A DNA stretch of 64,000 nt from Winogradskyella eckloniae (GCF_013249045.1 NZ_JABRWP010000009.1:83498-147497); one strand, 5' to 3'. Positions 1 to 9,063 are shown, numbered from the stretch's first letter. A program made the numbers and translations. Notes: generated by a model not told the origin, from the letters alone.

Positions 1-243
1 TCCACCGATAAGAGTTAGTGTTCCTGATGCTGTATCAAAATTTCCTAATGAATGACCGTTAAAATCAATTTCACCAGTGTCCATCGTAGTGTCTGTTACG
101 GAATGTAAATCGTATAAAGTTGCTCCCGAACCAATGTCTAAAATAACATAACTTCTTTCAATTCCAGAGTTTTGACAAAATGTATTGGTACTAAAAAATA
201 GGACAAATAATAAGAATAAAAACTTAGTGTATAAGTGCTTCAT
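1..243 (-). CDS. Secreted protein, N-terminal part only (runs off the window)
   Basis: The frame is open from an ATG at 241-243 to the window edge, giving 81 residues. It begins with a clear signal peptide: MKHLYTK, a run of Leu/Phe, and a likely cut after NTFCQ near residue 24. The mature part visible (SGIERSYVILDIGSG...) carries no motif that I recognise. The protein is exported, but its anchor or T9SS tail would lie outside the window. It is oriented like the large T9SS protein upstream of it but is separated from that gene by a terminator, so it is probably its own transcript. Function unknown. Confidence 0.75.
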   Translation of the reverse strand, partial: MKHLYTKFLFLLFVLFFSTNTFCQNSGIERSYVILDIGSGATLYDLHSVTDTTMDTGEIDFNGHSLGNFDTASGTLTLIGG

Positions 244-608
244 TAATTTAAGGTTATAGTTCGGCTGTGCCATACTAGACATGGCCAAACAGTTTATGTA
301 AAATGATTAGGGTTGAAAGGGACATCAAAATTAACTAATAGCGGTTTAAGCAGTTAAAATATTCGATAAAATACAGATAAAAGCTTCAAATGAAATAGTT
401 AAGATTTAAGAATTTATTTAAATTTTTTACTAACATGTTTATGAATACTGTTTTGGAATTTATGTTATTGATAATAAATAAGTTAAAATTTAGGTTTAGT
501 GTTTTTTTTAGATAAAAAATCATGTAATATAGTTAGGTGTTTCTTTCGTATAAAAAAGCCTTTCAAGTATCGAAAGGCTTTTTATAATTCATAGTACTAA
601 GAGTTTAG
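244..608. other. AT-rich intergenic stretch
   Basis: About 365 bases lie between two minus-strand genes. The only structure seen is the hairpin terminator at 553-583. The rest is AT-rich, and I see no coding frame or RNA; the promoter of the truncated gene should lie here. Confidence 0.6.
553..583 (-). terminator. Rho-independent terminator of the Calx-beta gene
   Basis: A perfect 12-base stem (AAAAAGCCTTTC / GAAAGGCTTTTT) surrounds a 7-base loop (565-571). It lies 25 bases past the stop of the gene ending at 609. A-rich and T-rich flanks make it usable on both strands. Confidence 0.85.
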
Positions 609-3600
609 TTATTCTTTAAGAATCTTCTGAATATTTTCTCCGTTGTTACTAATGGTTCTTATAAAATAAACGCCCTCTGCATACGCACTAAAATCAATTT
701 CAGTGGAAAAATCATCTATTGTTTTATATAAGATTTGTTTTCCTAATACTGATGTTATTTCTATGCTTATAATTTTACTTGAATTACTAATCTGAAGCAT
801 ATTCTTAACAGGATTAGGATATAGGCTTAAATTAGGTTGTGTAAATTCATTATCACTTAAGGTTTCAACAAACGTAGTATTCCAAGTATTAGTAATAATG
901 GCAGGATTAAAATCGAAATAGATTTCGGCAGTATTCGGAATCACATCGCCAATAGCATAATTTGGAAAAGGTTTCACTTTAAAAGTAATAAAACCATGAC
1001 CTGTCTGCGTATCATCATCTTGAGAAGGTGGTAAATTAACACCAAAGAAATTCCACTCTAATTGTTTACCAACACGTTCTAATGAATAAGCATGACTAGC
1101 ATCTACCATTTTTAAAGTAGATTCATCTAATTGATCATCTAATAAATCTTCAACTCTAATATTTATAGCATTTGCAGTTCCTGTGTTTTCAAAACGGATT
1201 GTATAAATTAAGTAATCATCTGTGGTAAATGTCGAGTGTACAATATTTTCACCATGCTTTTCCGTAATATCATTAGGATCATAAGAACCCACAATTGTTT
1301 CCGTTAAACTCGATGTATTATTTAATGGTAAAATCTCTCCAGCTAGTACTTCTATATCAGCAGTATTAGTTACCAATTGGCCTAAACTTACGGTTGGTAA
1401 GGTAGGCACATACATTTTTACCCAAAGGTGTTTTGTTTCATAAGGTCCTAAATTACTAAAAGTATAAGAAAACCCATTTGATGTTGTGGTTATTGAAGCC
1501 ACATTAGTAGAGTTCCAATATTGTGTTGATTCATACACATTGTTCAGACTTAAAGCGCTATCCATATTAAAATCAATAGTTCCAGATGTTACTGTTTCAT
1601 GTGAATGATTAGTGTAGCTCACGTAATTCCAATAATTAAAACCAGGAATAGGTGGTCTCCATGATGCTGATACATCAATAGACAAATCATCGTATGGTGT
1701 TGCCGTAATAGGAAAATCATAAGTTGTAATTCCGGAACCTACAGGAACCGAAATATTAGAATAACTTGTCGTTGTAGAATTGTAAGCAGCATAATCTGGA
1801 TCTATAGTATAAGCTAAATTATATGTCGTTGTTGGATTAGATTCATATAAATAATGAGGCGATACAAACAAATTATGCATAATACCATCATTGTTAATTT
1901 CGTAATTAAACTGACCTAAAGGATAATTAATTTCATTAGTTTCTTGTATGCCATTTCCATTACTATCTACAAAAGCATTAAGTTCTAAACCGTCAGATTG
2001 TTGTAAACTGAAATTCTGAGACTGATAGTATAAATACTCTATTTGTTCATTTCCGTAATAGGTACCGTAAAAATGTGCACCTTCTAAGTTACCATCGTAA
2101 TATCCAAAATTAATATCATCTTGTGTAATAATGTGTAATGCGGTAAACGTAGTTGTATCGGTAAGGCCTGCGCCTAAGCTTGCTAATGGTCCACCAACAA
2201 TATCTAGGTCTTGATAAGGCACTTCCGCATCTATATTGGTAATAGCTGCGTTTCCGTTATTGGTTACTGTGTACTCATATTCAACAGTATCTCCAACACT
2301 TGTATAGCCATCGCCATTAAAATCTACATACGTTACAGTATAGTTGACCTCTAAAGGAGATACAACAATAATAGTAACCCAAGCTGTGTCGCAACTTGTT
2401 GGGTTTGCTGTCTCGCAAATTTGATATTCTATACTGTAATAACCTAACGGAACACTAGAAGGGACTGTTAAAAGTCCACTAGAATCTAGAGTAATGCCAA
2501 AAGCATTGGTACTAAGCATTGTTAAGTTTATATCAGCTAAATTTACAGGTAATCCTTCAAAAGTATCATTATCTAATACATTTAAAGACGTACCAACTTC
2601 TAAAATTGAAGCTATTGGGTCTGCTTGTGCATTTATAGCATAATTATCTATAATGAAAGCTTCAACGGAATAATTGGTGTTATATGTATTACCTGAAGTT
2701 ATAACGGCATCAATGAATAAATTTTCATCATCTTCATCTAGCTGGTCTAAAACTGTAGGATAACTATAAACCTCATTATAATTGTGATATTGACCAGCAG
2801 GAATTGTAATATTTATAGTTGAGGTTGTATAGTCTGTATTATCAGCGGTTCCGTTAGTGGTAGTAATTTCAATTTCAGTATCAACAGGACTTGGATGCGT
2901 TAATCGTGGTGTAAATTTAAGGTCAAATCCTTCTTCTGCAGCGATACTATCCGAATATGGTTGGTTATCATTACTATAATAAGGCCGAATACTAAAATCT
3001 GGCATGCCGTCATTATCAATTATTGTTAAAGACCCAGTTTCAGAAGCATTTGTGGTGTTTCCGGACATCACAGTGCCTGTGTAGTTAAATGATTCTTCTG
3101 GTTCATCTAATGTGTCGTCCGTTGTGTAAATTTGGAAGTTTACACCAATATCTCCTGCTTCAATAGTTTTTGTTTGAGTAAGACTTGTATAATCAGAGTT
3201 ATCAGCCGTTCCATTAGACGTTGTGATTTGTACGGTAACATCAGAATTAAATACTCTATCTAAATTAGCATAGACATACGCAGAATTACCTTCTGTTGTA
3301 GTGTCATAAGAGGACAAAATTAGGGTTGGTGTTGTATCATCATCTAAAATGGTAAAATCAATATCAATACTATTATTTGTAGTGTTTCCAGAAGTTATAG
3401 TTGCTGATATATTAAATGTTTCATCGGCTTCCGTTGCTGCATCTTGCAACGAAACAACAGGTATATAAATAGAACGTTCTCCAGCAGGAATAGTTAAGGT
3501 TGTTGAAATTGCGTTGTAGTCCGAAATATCTGCAGTACCATCACTACTAACTAAATTTAAAGTGACGTCAGTACTAAAATAATTACTAAGAAAAAAATAA

Positions 3601-4061
3601 TGATTTGTCGTTTGGCCTTCAAACATATTTCGTGTTGTATTGCTGCCAACTGTTGGCGTAGTATCATTATCATAAAGATATATAATTCTAGAAATTTCAG
3701 AATTATTGGTGTTGCCAGACGTTACATTAGCTTGTATATTAAAATATTCATAATCATCTTCAATCGTAGAATCATTGTTTGTAGGAATACTTAATGCGCT
3801 ACTACTTAATTGACCTGCAGGAATAGTAACTGTTGTATTAAGAGGTGTATAATCACTATTGTCAGCCGTGTTTGCTAGTGTAGATACATCTACAATGACA
3901 TCAGTTGTAGTTGCGCTATACATGCTAACGGTAAAGGTATACGTATTACCTTCAATTACAGAATAGCCGCTTCCTCCATTGGTTATGTAAACCGTTGGGC
4001 CTTGAGCAAAACTAAATATGGAATAAAAAACAAATAGAAATAGAAGTGATAATTTTTTCAT
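609..4061 (-). CDS. Large T9SS-exported protein with Calx-beta repeats
   Basis: This 1150-residue protein starts with a signal peptide (MKKLSLLFLFVFYSIFSFAQ). About four Calx-beta-type units follow in residues 22-470; each repeats the pattern GTAD(N/I)SDY followed by T-IPAG and ends near a DDD or IDN acidic turn that is typical of calcium-binding loops. An Ig/cadherin-like part (about 471-570) and a DUF11-like part (about 575-665, TVTYVDFNGDGYTS) come next. A DUF7619-type module sits at about 926-1066 (GSYDPNDI, then YTIRFENTGTA). The C-terminus is a T9SS type A sorting tail (LSLYPNPV, GVYFIRT). Known use of this tail: export through the type IX secretion system and attachment to or release from the cell surface. 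The role as an adhesin or surface protein is inferred. It has its own terminator at 553-583. Confidence 0.9.
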   Translation of the reverse strand: MKKLSLLFLFVFYSIFSFAQGPTVYITNGGSGYSVIEGNTYTFTVSMYSATTTDVIVDVSTLANTADNSDYTPLNTTVTIPAGQLSSSALSIPTNNDSTIEDDYEYFNIQANVTSGNTNNSEISRIIYLYDNDTTPTVGSNTTRNMFEGQTTNHYFFLSNYFSTDVTLNLVSSDGTADISDYNAISTTLTIPAGERSIYIPVVSLQDAATEADETFNISATITSGNTTNNSIDIDFTILDDDTTPTLILSSYDTTTEGNSAYVYANLDRVFNSDVTVQITTSNGTADNSDYTSLTQTKTIEAGDIGVNFQIYTTDDTLDEPEESFNYTGTVMSGNTTNASETGSLTIIDNDGMPDFSIRPYYSNDNQPYSDSIAAEEGFDLKFTPRLTHPSPVDTEIEITTTNGTADNTDYTTSTINITIPAGQYHNYNEVYSYPTVLDQLDEDDENLFIDAVITSGNTYNTNYSVEAFIIDNYAINAQADPIASILEVGTSLNVLDNDTFEGLPVNLADINLTMLSTNAFGITLDSSGLLTVPSSVPLGYYSIEYQICETANPTSCDTAWVTIIVVSPLEVNYTVTYVDFNGDGYTSVGDTVEYEYTVTNNGNAAITNIDAEVPYQDLDIVGGPLASLGAGLTDTTTFTALHIITQDDINFGYYDGNLEGAHFYGTYYGNEQIEYLYYQSQNFSLQQSDGLELNAFVDSNGNGIQETNEINYPLGQFNYEINNDGIMHNLFVSPHYLYESNPTTTYNLAYTIDPDYAAYNSTTTSYSNISVPVGSGITTYDFPITATPYDDLSIDVSASWRPPIPGFNYWNYVSYTNHSHETVTSGTIDFNMDSALSLNNVYESTQYWNSTNVASITTTSNGFSYTFSNLGPYETKHLWVKMYVPTLPTVSLGQLVTNTADIEVLAGEILPLNNTSSLTETIVGSYDPNDITEKHGENIVHSTFTTDDYLIYTIRFENTGTANAINIRVEDLLDDQLDESTLKMVDASHAYSLERVGKQLEWNFFGVNLPPSQDDDTQTGHGFITFKVKPFPNYAIGDVIPNTAEIYFDFNPAIITNTWNTTFVETLSDNEFTQPNLSLYPNPVKNMLQISNSSKIISIEITSVLGKQILYKTIDDFSTEIDFSAYAEGVYFIRTISNNGENIQKILKE

Positions 4062-4176
4062 GATGGATTGGTTTGATAACTAATAGACGATAAATTAATC
4101 AAATGGTTGCGTTAAATTAAGTGCTATTTTTAACTTTAATAACATATTGGATTCTATAATTATAACAGCTAAAAAT

Positions 4177-4206
4177 AAAAAACTCCTACCTAAGTAAGAG
4201 TTTTTT
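4177..4206 (-). terminator. Terminator downstream of lipoprotein 4225-5409
   Basis: The AAAAAACTC / GAGTTTTTT stem is extended inward by TAC / GTA, with short mismatches and a CTAA turn. It lies just past the lipoprotein stop at 4225. It could act in both directions, but no plus-strand gene enters it. Confidence 0.75.
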
Positions 4207-4224
4207 AATCTGGTATTCATTATT

Positions 4225-5409
4225 TTAACTTCTTCTAAACGCATAAGAACCAATGATATCCTTAAGTTTTAGTTTTAAATCTTCGCCTGTATCATAAACC
4301 ATTTGTTCGTCTGTTGGGAAACGCATTTGTCTTTGGTTAATTAGGGAGATATCATCTTTATGTAACGCTCTTTTATCGCCTTTAAATGTTCCAAATACAT
4401 TTTCAAATACAATACCACTATCAATAGCATATGAGTCAATGGTTTGGTTTTGTTTTAAATCTGTATAAACCACATCAGCAATTACTTGTGCTGATTTTGT
4501 TTGTAAAACTTCCGTAAATCTAGCCTTAACAGTTATAATTTTATCAATTTTAATATCGTTACCCAAACTGTCTTTTTTCACGTTTCCGTTTCTATCTAGT
4601 TGGTATTCCCAACCATCAACAATTTGTTTTTGTCTTAAAATCTGTGTTTCGTTAATACGCTCTGGCGAAATATTTATTTGCTTTAATTGCAATGCCATGG
4701 CAAAATCATAATCTATTGTTTCACTCGTGTTAGTGTGATATGTTGTCCAAAAATCATTTAAACCATAGGTGTTAAAATCAATTAAATCTGCTTCTAATTG
4801 TTGTGGAATAAACTGTTGTGTCTGGTTTTGTACAGAAACGTGTACATAATCCATACCAGCTTCATGCGCTTCTGTAATTAAGCTTCTATTTTCTTCAAAA
4901 TTAGGGTTGATTTCTTCAATATAACTGAAAATACCATGTGCTTGTCTTGCATTATATTTATCGCCAGAATCTAATAATGTAATCCCTTGGCCAATTAAAT
5001 ACTCAGAGGTTTTGTATCTGTAATCTACAATTTCAGCAGTATAATCATTAAAATCTAAGTTCAATGTTTTTCCATTGATTTGCAAAGGCATCACACGCTT
5101 AATCGCATTTTGTCTTTCTTCTAAATCTACATATATAGAATAAATCGTTTTGTATTGTTCTGGATTACCATCTTTTTTAAGATGAGCCAAGTCATTTAAA
5201 TCTTCTTCTAAAACTTTATAGTATGCATCCTCAAGCATCACAATGTAATCTTGCTTTCGGTTTTTGTCTTTATTGTTTTCAAGTTTTCTTAACGCTTCAG
5301 AAATAGCTTCGTCGTAATTTCCGTTGCTAATGGCGCTTTCAATTTGTTTTTTAGCACTACAAGATACTAGTACTGAAACAAGGACTGTTAAAAGTAAAAA
5401 TCTTTTCAT
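4225..5409 (-). CDS. Outer-membrane or periplasmic lipoprotein of unknown function
   Basis: This 394-residue protein has a lipoprotein signal ending in LVSC (lipid-carrying Cys17). The mature N-terminus (residues 18-75) is helical and TPR-like (AISNGNYDEAISEALRKLEN). The middle has another helical stretch (SGDKYNARQAHGIFSYIEEI), and the C-terminal half is mixed alpha/beta without a motif I know. I see no catalytic signature. It stands alone, with a terminator after it and a repeat-rich gap before it. A structural or assembly role in the envelope is a guess based only on the lipoprotein signal and the TPR-like helices. Confidence 0.8.
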   Translation of the reverse strand: MKRFLLLTVLVSVLVSCSAKKQIESAISNGNYDEAISEALRKLENNKDKNRKQDYIVMLEDAYYKVLEEDLNDLAHLKKDGNPEQYKTIYSIYVDLEERQNAIKRVMPLQINGKTLNLDFNDYTAEIVDYRYKTSEYLIGQGITLLDSGDKYNARQAHGIFSYIEEINPNFEENRSLITEAHEAGMDYVHVSVQNQTQQFIPQQLEADLIDFNTYGLNDFWTTYHTNTSETIDYDFAMALQLKQINISPERINETQILRQKQIVDGWEYQLDRNGNVKKDSLGNDIKIDKIITVKARFTEVLQTKSAQVIADVVYTDLKQNQTIDSYAIDSGIVFENVFGTFKGDKRALHKDDISLINQRQMRFPTDEQMVYDTGEDLKLKLKDIIGSYAFRRS

Positions 5410-5473
5410 AATGTTAGGTTTTATTGGTTATATAATTAGTAATTTCAATTATGATGCCAAACTTTAAATTGAA

Positions 5474-5585
5474 CGTCACTTCGAGTGATTTGTGAGGCAC
5501 AAACAAATTGTATCGAGAAGCTTTTTTAAACATATTGTTCTCGATACAAAATTGCGAAAAAGAAGCAATGTCACTCGAACTGACC
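5474..5585. repeat. Long imperfect inverted repeat (REP/MITE-like), copy 1
   Basis: The left arm (about 5474-5522) contains GTCACTTCGAGTGA and TTGTATCGAGAAGC. The right arm (about 5536-5585) contains the inverse, TTCTCGATACAA and ATGTCACTCGA. The arms match at both ends and diverge in the middle. A related left-arm sequence occurs at about 59870-59922. It contains no coding frame of its own. It sits in the divergent gap between the lipoprotein and the pseudouridine synthase gene. Confidence 0.75.
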
Positions 5586-5589
5586 AATG

Positions 5590-5628
5590 GTGCCAAATTA
5601 TAATTGTATGTCAGTAGAACTGACGAAT
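5590..5628. repeat. Partial direct repeat with GTCAGT palindrome
   Basis: The stretch from about 5590 (TGCCAAATTATAATTGTA, then TGTCAGT) resembles the one starting at about 5454 (TGCCAAACTTTAAATTGAA, then CGTCACT). It ends in a small palindrome (GTCAGTAGAACTGAC). It appears to be a degraded partial duplicate of the border of the neighbouring inverted repeat. Confidence 0.5.
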
Positions 5629-5669
5629 AGAATATAATTTCGTTTCTTTGCAAATCAATTGAAAGTACT

Positions 5670-7352
5670 ATGTTTAATACGGAAAATGGTTGTTTTCATT
5701 CTTTAGAAATTCCTTCGGAAAAACTTCCCAAACAGTTTACATTTCCGTTTTATTATACACCACATCCACTTTGTATTAAAGCTGCAGATACCGTAAAAGC
5801 ATACTTATCTACGCAGCAAGATTTTGAACATAATTTTGGTCTAGACGAATCAAAAAAAGGTTTAAAACTCGGAAAAATGTTTGGTGTAATGTTAGTTGAA
5901 ACTTCAGAAGGACAATTAGGTTACCTCACAGCATTTTCAGGAAAATTAGCAGAAAGCAATCATTTAAAAGGATTTGTACCACCAGTTTATGATACTTTAA
6001 ATAAGGATGGTTTTTATAAGCAAAATGAAGCACGTTTAAATGATTTAACAGCTGAAATTGAACAATTAGAACAAAATCCAGAAATTGAAAAAGCCTTAAA
6101 AAGATTAAAGAATTTAAAGCTTGAAAACATTCAAAAACTTGAAGATTTTAAAGCTAATGCAAAAGCCGAAAAACAAAAAAGAAAACAGCGTAGAGTAGAA
6201 GCAGAGCAACATCTTTCAGATACTGAAAAATCACTTTTTTTTGAAGATTTAAAGCAACAAAGTATTCAGAGTAATATAGATTTAAAATATTTAAAGCTAC
6301 ATCTTGAAGATGCGCTGAAAACAGCAGAAAGGAATTTAGCCGAATTACAAAAACCAATTGAAGCTTTAAAACTGGAAAGAAAAACATTGTCTGCGCGTTT
6401 GCAAAAAGAAATTCATGAGCATTATAGATTTCTAAACGCTAAAGGCGAAACCAAAGATTTAATTACAATTTTTAATAGTACAGATATAGGAAAACCACCT
6501 GCAGCGGCTGGCGAATGTGCAGCACCTAAACTGTTTCAGTATGCTTATCAAAATAACATGAAGCCCATTGCAATGGCCGAATTTTATTGGGGAATTGCGC
6601 CAACCAAAGAAGTTAGAAAACACGGACAGTTTTATCCGTCTTGTAGAGGAAGATGCGAGCCTATTTTAGAACACATGATGCAAGGCTTAGAAGTAGAGCC
6701 AAATCCTATTGAATTGGCAGGTGTGTTTAATGGCGAATTAGAAATAATCTATGAGGACGATTATTTATTACTCGTTAATAAGCCTCATGAGTTTTTATCT
6801 GTTCCTGGTAAAACCATTAAAGATTCTGTGTTGACGAGGATGCAAGCGTATTTACCAAATGCGACTGGTCCTTTGCTATTGCATCGTTTAGACATGTCTA
6901 CTTCTGGATTGTTATTAGTAGCCAAGAATGAAAGAACGCATAAAAAACTTCAAAAACAATTTATAGAACGCACTATAAAAAAGCGTTATGTTGCGTTGCT
7001 CGACGGAACTTTAAAAGATGAACAAGGCGTTATCGATTTACCTCTTAGAGTAGATTTAAATAACAGACCAAGGCAATTGGTTTGTTTTGAGCACGGTAAA
7101 AAAGCTAAAACAAAATTTGAAGTGGTTGAGGTCTTGGATAATAAGACAAGGATTCATTTTTATCCAATCTCTGGTAGAACACATCAGTTGCGTGTACATG
7201 CTGCGCATCATAAAGGATTAAATATGCCTATTGTTGGCGATGATTTATACGGAACAATTTCAAATCGATTACACCTTCATGCAGAAACGTTGAGTTTTGA
7301 GCATCCAGTAAAGAAAGAGTGGGTTAGTTTTAGTTGTGAGGCTTCTTTTTAG
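5670..7352 (+). CDS. RluA-family pseudouridine synthase with extra N-terminal half
   Basis: This 560-residue protein is much longer than classic RluA (about 220). The C-terminal 200 residues form the catalytic domain, with the HRLDMSTSG motif near residue 405 whose Asp is the conserved nucleophile, followed by GRTHQLRVH. Residues about 110-255 are a Lys/Glu-rich coiled coil. Before the catalytic domain (about 270-345) lies a segment with GECAAPKL and YPSCRGRC, whose three Cys could bind a metal. The family isomerises uridine in rRNA or tRNA; the exact target site cannot be read from the sequence. ATG at 5670 is the first start after the upstream repeat. It converges with fumarylacetoacetase. 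Confidence 0.88.
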   Translation: MFNTENGCFHSLEIPSEKLPKQFTFPFYYTPHPLCIKAADTVKAYLSTQQDFEHNFGLDESKKGLKLGKMFGVMLVETSEGQLGYLTAFSGKLAESNHLKGFVPPVYDTLNKDGFYKQNEARLNDLTAEIEQLEQNPEIEKALKRLKNLKLENIQKLEDFKANAKAEKQKRKQRRVEAEQHLSDTEKSLFFEDLKQQSIQSNIDLKYLKLHLEDALKTAERNLAELQKPIEALKLERKTLSARLQKEIHEHYRFLNAKGETKDLITIFNSTDIGKPPAAAGECAAPKLFQYAYQNNMKPIAMAEFYWGIAPTKEVRKHGQFYPSCRGRCEPILEHMMQGLEVEPNPIELAGVFNGELEIIYEDDYLLLVNKPHEFLSVPGKTIKDSVLTRMQAYLPNATGPLLLHRLDMSTSGLLLVAKNERTHKKLQKQFIERTIKKRYVALLDGTLKDEQGVIDLPLRVDLNNRPRQLVCFEHGKKAKTKFEVVEVLDNKTRIHFYPISGRTHQLRVHAAHHKGLNMPIVGDDLYGTISNRLHLHAETLSFEHPVKKEWVSFSCEASF

Positions 7353-7374
7353 TTTACAGTCTTAGTTACAGTTT

Positions 7375-7530
7375 TCAGTCTCAGTCTCAGTCTCAGTCTC
7401 AGTCTCAGTTTCAGTTCTCAGTCTCAATTGACAGTAAAAAGTGTAGAGTGTAAAGTGTACAGTAGAAAGTAAAAAGTGTAAAGTGTAGAGTTAAACGTGG
7501 CTTGTGATTAGTAAAAAGTTTAGAGTTTTA
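7375..7530. repeat. Simple tandem repeats (TCAGTC)n and AAGTGTA-rich
   Basis: Five exact TCAGTC units (7375-7404) continue into degenerate TCAGTT copies to about 7425. A second degenerate series built on GTAAAAAGTGTA / GTGTAGAGT follows to about 7530. The tract starts just after the pseudouridine synthase stop in a convergent gap. It is non-coding and probably arose by slippage. Confidence 0.8.
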
Positions 7531-7552
7531 GAGTTTGTTGAAATATGTTTAA

Positions 7553-7601
7553 TAAAAAAAGAAGATTAAAGTTATTTCACTCTAATCTTCCTTCTATATT
7601 T
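7553..7601. terminator. Bidirectional terminator between converging genes
   Basis: The stem GAAGATTAAAGT (7561-7572) pairs with ACTCTAATCTTC (7579-7590) around the loop TATTTC, with one mismatch. A run of A on the left and T on the right allow use on both strands. It serves the pseudouridine synthase gene and fahA. Confidence 0.75.
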
Positions 7602-7610
7602 TTTAGATTA

Positions 7611-7652
7611 CTGAACACTGAACACTGAACACTGAACACTGAACACTGAACA
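7611..7652. repeat. Six perfect copies of a 7-bp unit (CTGAACA)
   Basis: Six exact tandem CTGAACA units end five bases before the stop codon of fahA (TAG at 7657-7659 on the minus strand), followed by a partial unit. The array is at the 3' side of fahA and before its terminator, so it would be transcribed as part of the 3' untranslated region. Confidence 0.9.
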
Positions 7653-7656
7653 CTGA

Positions 7657-8952
7657 CTATTTCTTCTTTTTCTTAGAATCAAATACAGGTAATAATTTCG
7701 TTTTTACAGAACCAAAACCAATTCTAATATCATCATTTTCACAATAGCCTCTCATAATTACGGTATCATTATCATTGATGAATTTACGCTCAGTACCATC
7801 TTTTAATTTTACTGGTTTTGTGCCTTTCCAGCTCAACTCCAACATAGAACCGTAAGAATCTGGTGTTGGGCCAGAAATGGTTCCACTTCCCATCATATCT
7901 CCAGAATTTACAGGACAACCATTAATGGTGTGGTGCGCCAATTGTTGAGACATGTTCCAATACATATATTTAAAATTCGAAGTACAAACCGTAGTTTCTT
8001 TGCCTCCTTTAGGTTGAATACCAACTTCTAGATTAATATCAAAGCTCTTTTTTCCTTTAGTCTGAAGATAATCTAAAGGCTTTGGGTTTTGCTTTGGGCT
8101 TTCTGTTCTAAACGGTTCTAAAGCATCTAGTGTTACAATCCAAGGTGACATTGAAGACGCGAAGTTTTTTCCTAAGAATGGTCCAAGCGGTACGTATTCC
8201 CATTTCTGAATATCACGTGCAGACCAATCATTAAATAAAACCAAACCAAAGATATATTCTTCAGCCTCTTCAATAGGAATTGGTTCACCTAAATCATTAG
8301 CATCTGTTGTAATAAACGCCATTTCTAATTCAAAATCTACCAATTTAGAAGGCCCAAAAACAGGTTGATCAGCATCTGCAGGTAACGTTTGGCCTTGCGG
8401 ACGATGAATAGGAATTCCTGAAGGAATAATAGAAGAACTTCTACCATGATAACCAACTGGCATATGTACCCAATTTGGTAATAAAGCGTTATCTGGATCT
8501 CTAAACATAGTTCCTACATTTGTAGCATGTTCTTTACTCGCGTAGAAATCAGTATAGTCACCAACTTGTATAGGTAATTGCATTTCAATTTCATCCAAAC
8601 GAAATAAAATCGTCTCTTTATGAGGTACATTATTTTTTAACGTATCATTTTCTGCATCAAATATTTCAGCAATTCTATTTCTTACTAAACGCCAAGTTTT
8701 TCTTCCATCAGCAATAAAGTCGTTAAGTGTATCTTGTAAAAAGATATCGTCTGTTAACGGTATACCTTCAAAATAACCTAATTGATGTAAAGCGCCAAGA
8801 TCAATTGCCGTATCACCAATTCTGGTTCCTATTGTAATTATGTCGTCTCTAGTTAAGAAAACACCGAAAGGAATATTCTGAATTGGGAAGTCTGAAGTTT
8901 TGCCGACATGTAACCATGACGTTCTATCTGGATTATTGGCTGATAATGGCAT
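7657..8952 (-). CDS. fahA: Fumarylacetoacetase
   Basis: This 431-residue protein hydrolyses 4-fumarylacetoacetate to fumarate and acetoacetate, the last step of tyrosine and phenylalanine breakdown. Family marks are visible: N-terminal domain with IPFGVF; FYASKEHATNVGTMFR, which holds metal and catalytic residues; PVGYHGRSSSI; VDFELEMAFI with metal-binding acids; NDWSARDIQKWEY; and SGDMMGSGTISG. Length fits the family (about 420). The C-terminus ends in an unusual all-Lys tail (five in a row). No other tyrosine pathway gene is nearby. A TAGGTTTG promoter element lies at 8990-8997. The gene diverges from glyA. Confidence 0.96.
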   Translation of the reverse strand: MPLSANNPDRTSWLHVGKTSDFPIQNIPFGVFLTRDDIITIGTRIGDTAIDLGALHQLGYFEGIPLTDDIFLQDTLNDFIADGRKTWRLVRNRIAEIFDAENDTLKNNVPHKETILFRLDEIEMQLPIQVGDYTDFYASKEHATNVGTMFRDPDNALLPNWVHMPVGYHGRSSSIIPSGIPIHRPQGQTLPADADQPVFGPSKLVDFELEMAFITTDANDLGEPIPIEEAEEYIFGLVLFNDWSARDIQKWEYVPLGPFLGKNFASSMSPWIVTLDALEPFRTESPKQNPKPLDYLQTKGKKSFDINLEVGIQPKGGKETTVCTSNFKYMYWNMSQQLAHHTINGCPVNSGDMMGSGTISGPTPDSYGSMLELSWKGTKPVKLKDGTERKFINDNDTVIMRGYCENDDIRIGFGSVKTKLLPVFDSKKKKK

Positions 8953-8989
8953 ATTGCTATTGTTGATTAAATGTTCATTAAATTCTACT

Positions 8990-8997
8990 CAAACCTA
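8990..8997 (-). promoter_or_regulatory. Probable -7 element of fahA
   Basis: The minus strand reads TAGGTTTG, a match to the Bacteroidota TAnnTTTG element, about 37 bases before the fahA ATG. A matching -33 TTG at the usual distance is not obvious. Confidence 0.45.
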
Positions 8998-9030
8998 CAT
9001 AATTTTTAATATTTAAACTAATGTATTCAC

Positions 9031-9038
9031 TATTTTTG
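9031..9038 (+). promoter_or_regulatory. Probable -7 element of glyA
   Basis: TATTTTTG fits TAnnTTTG and lies 25 bases before the glyA ATG. No good -33 element is seen 19 bases upstream. Confidence 0.45.
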
Positions 9039-9063
9039 TACCGATTTAACAAACACATTATAT

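Noticed and set aside
5414..5653. A 79-codon minus-strand frame in the divergent gap
   Set aside because: It runs through the long inverted repeat, has no family-like sequence or signal, and looks like a by-product of the repeat.
7375..7652. Short regular repeats as a CRISPR array
   Set aside because: Units are 6-7 bases in direct tandem without spacers, and no cas gene is near.
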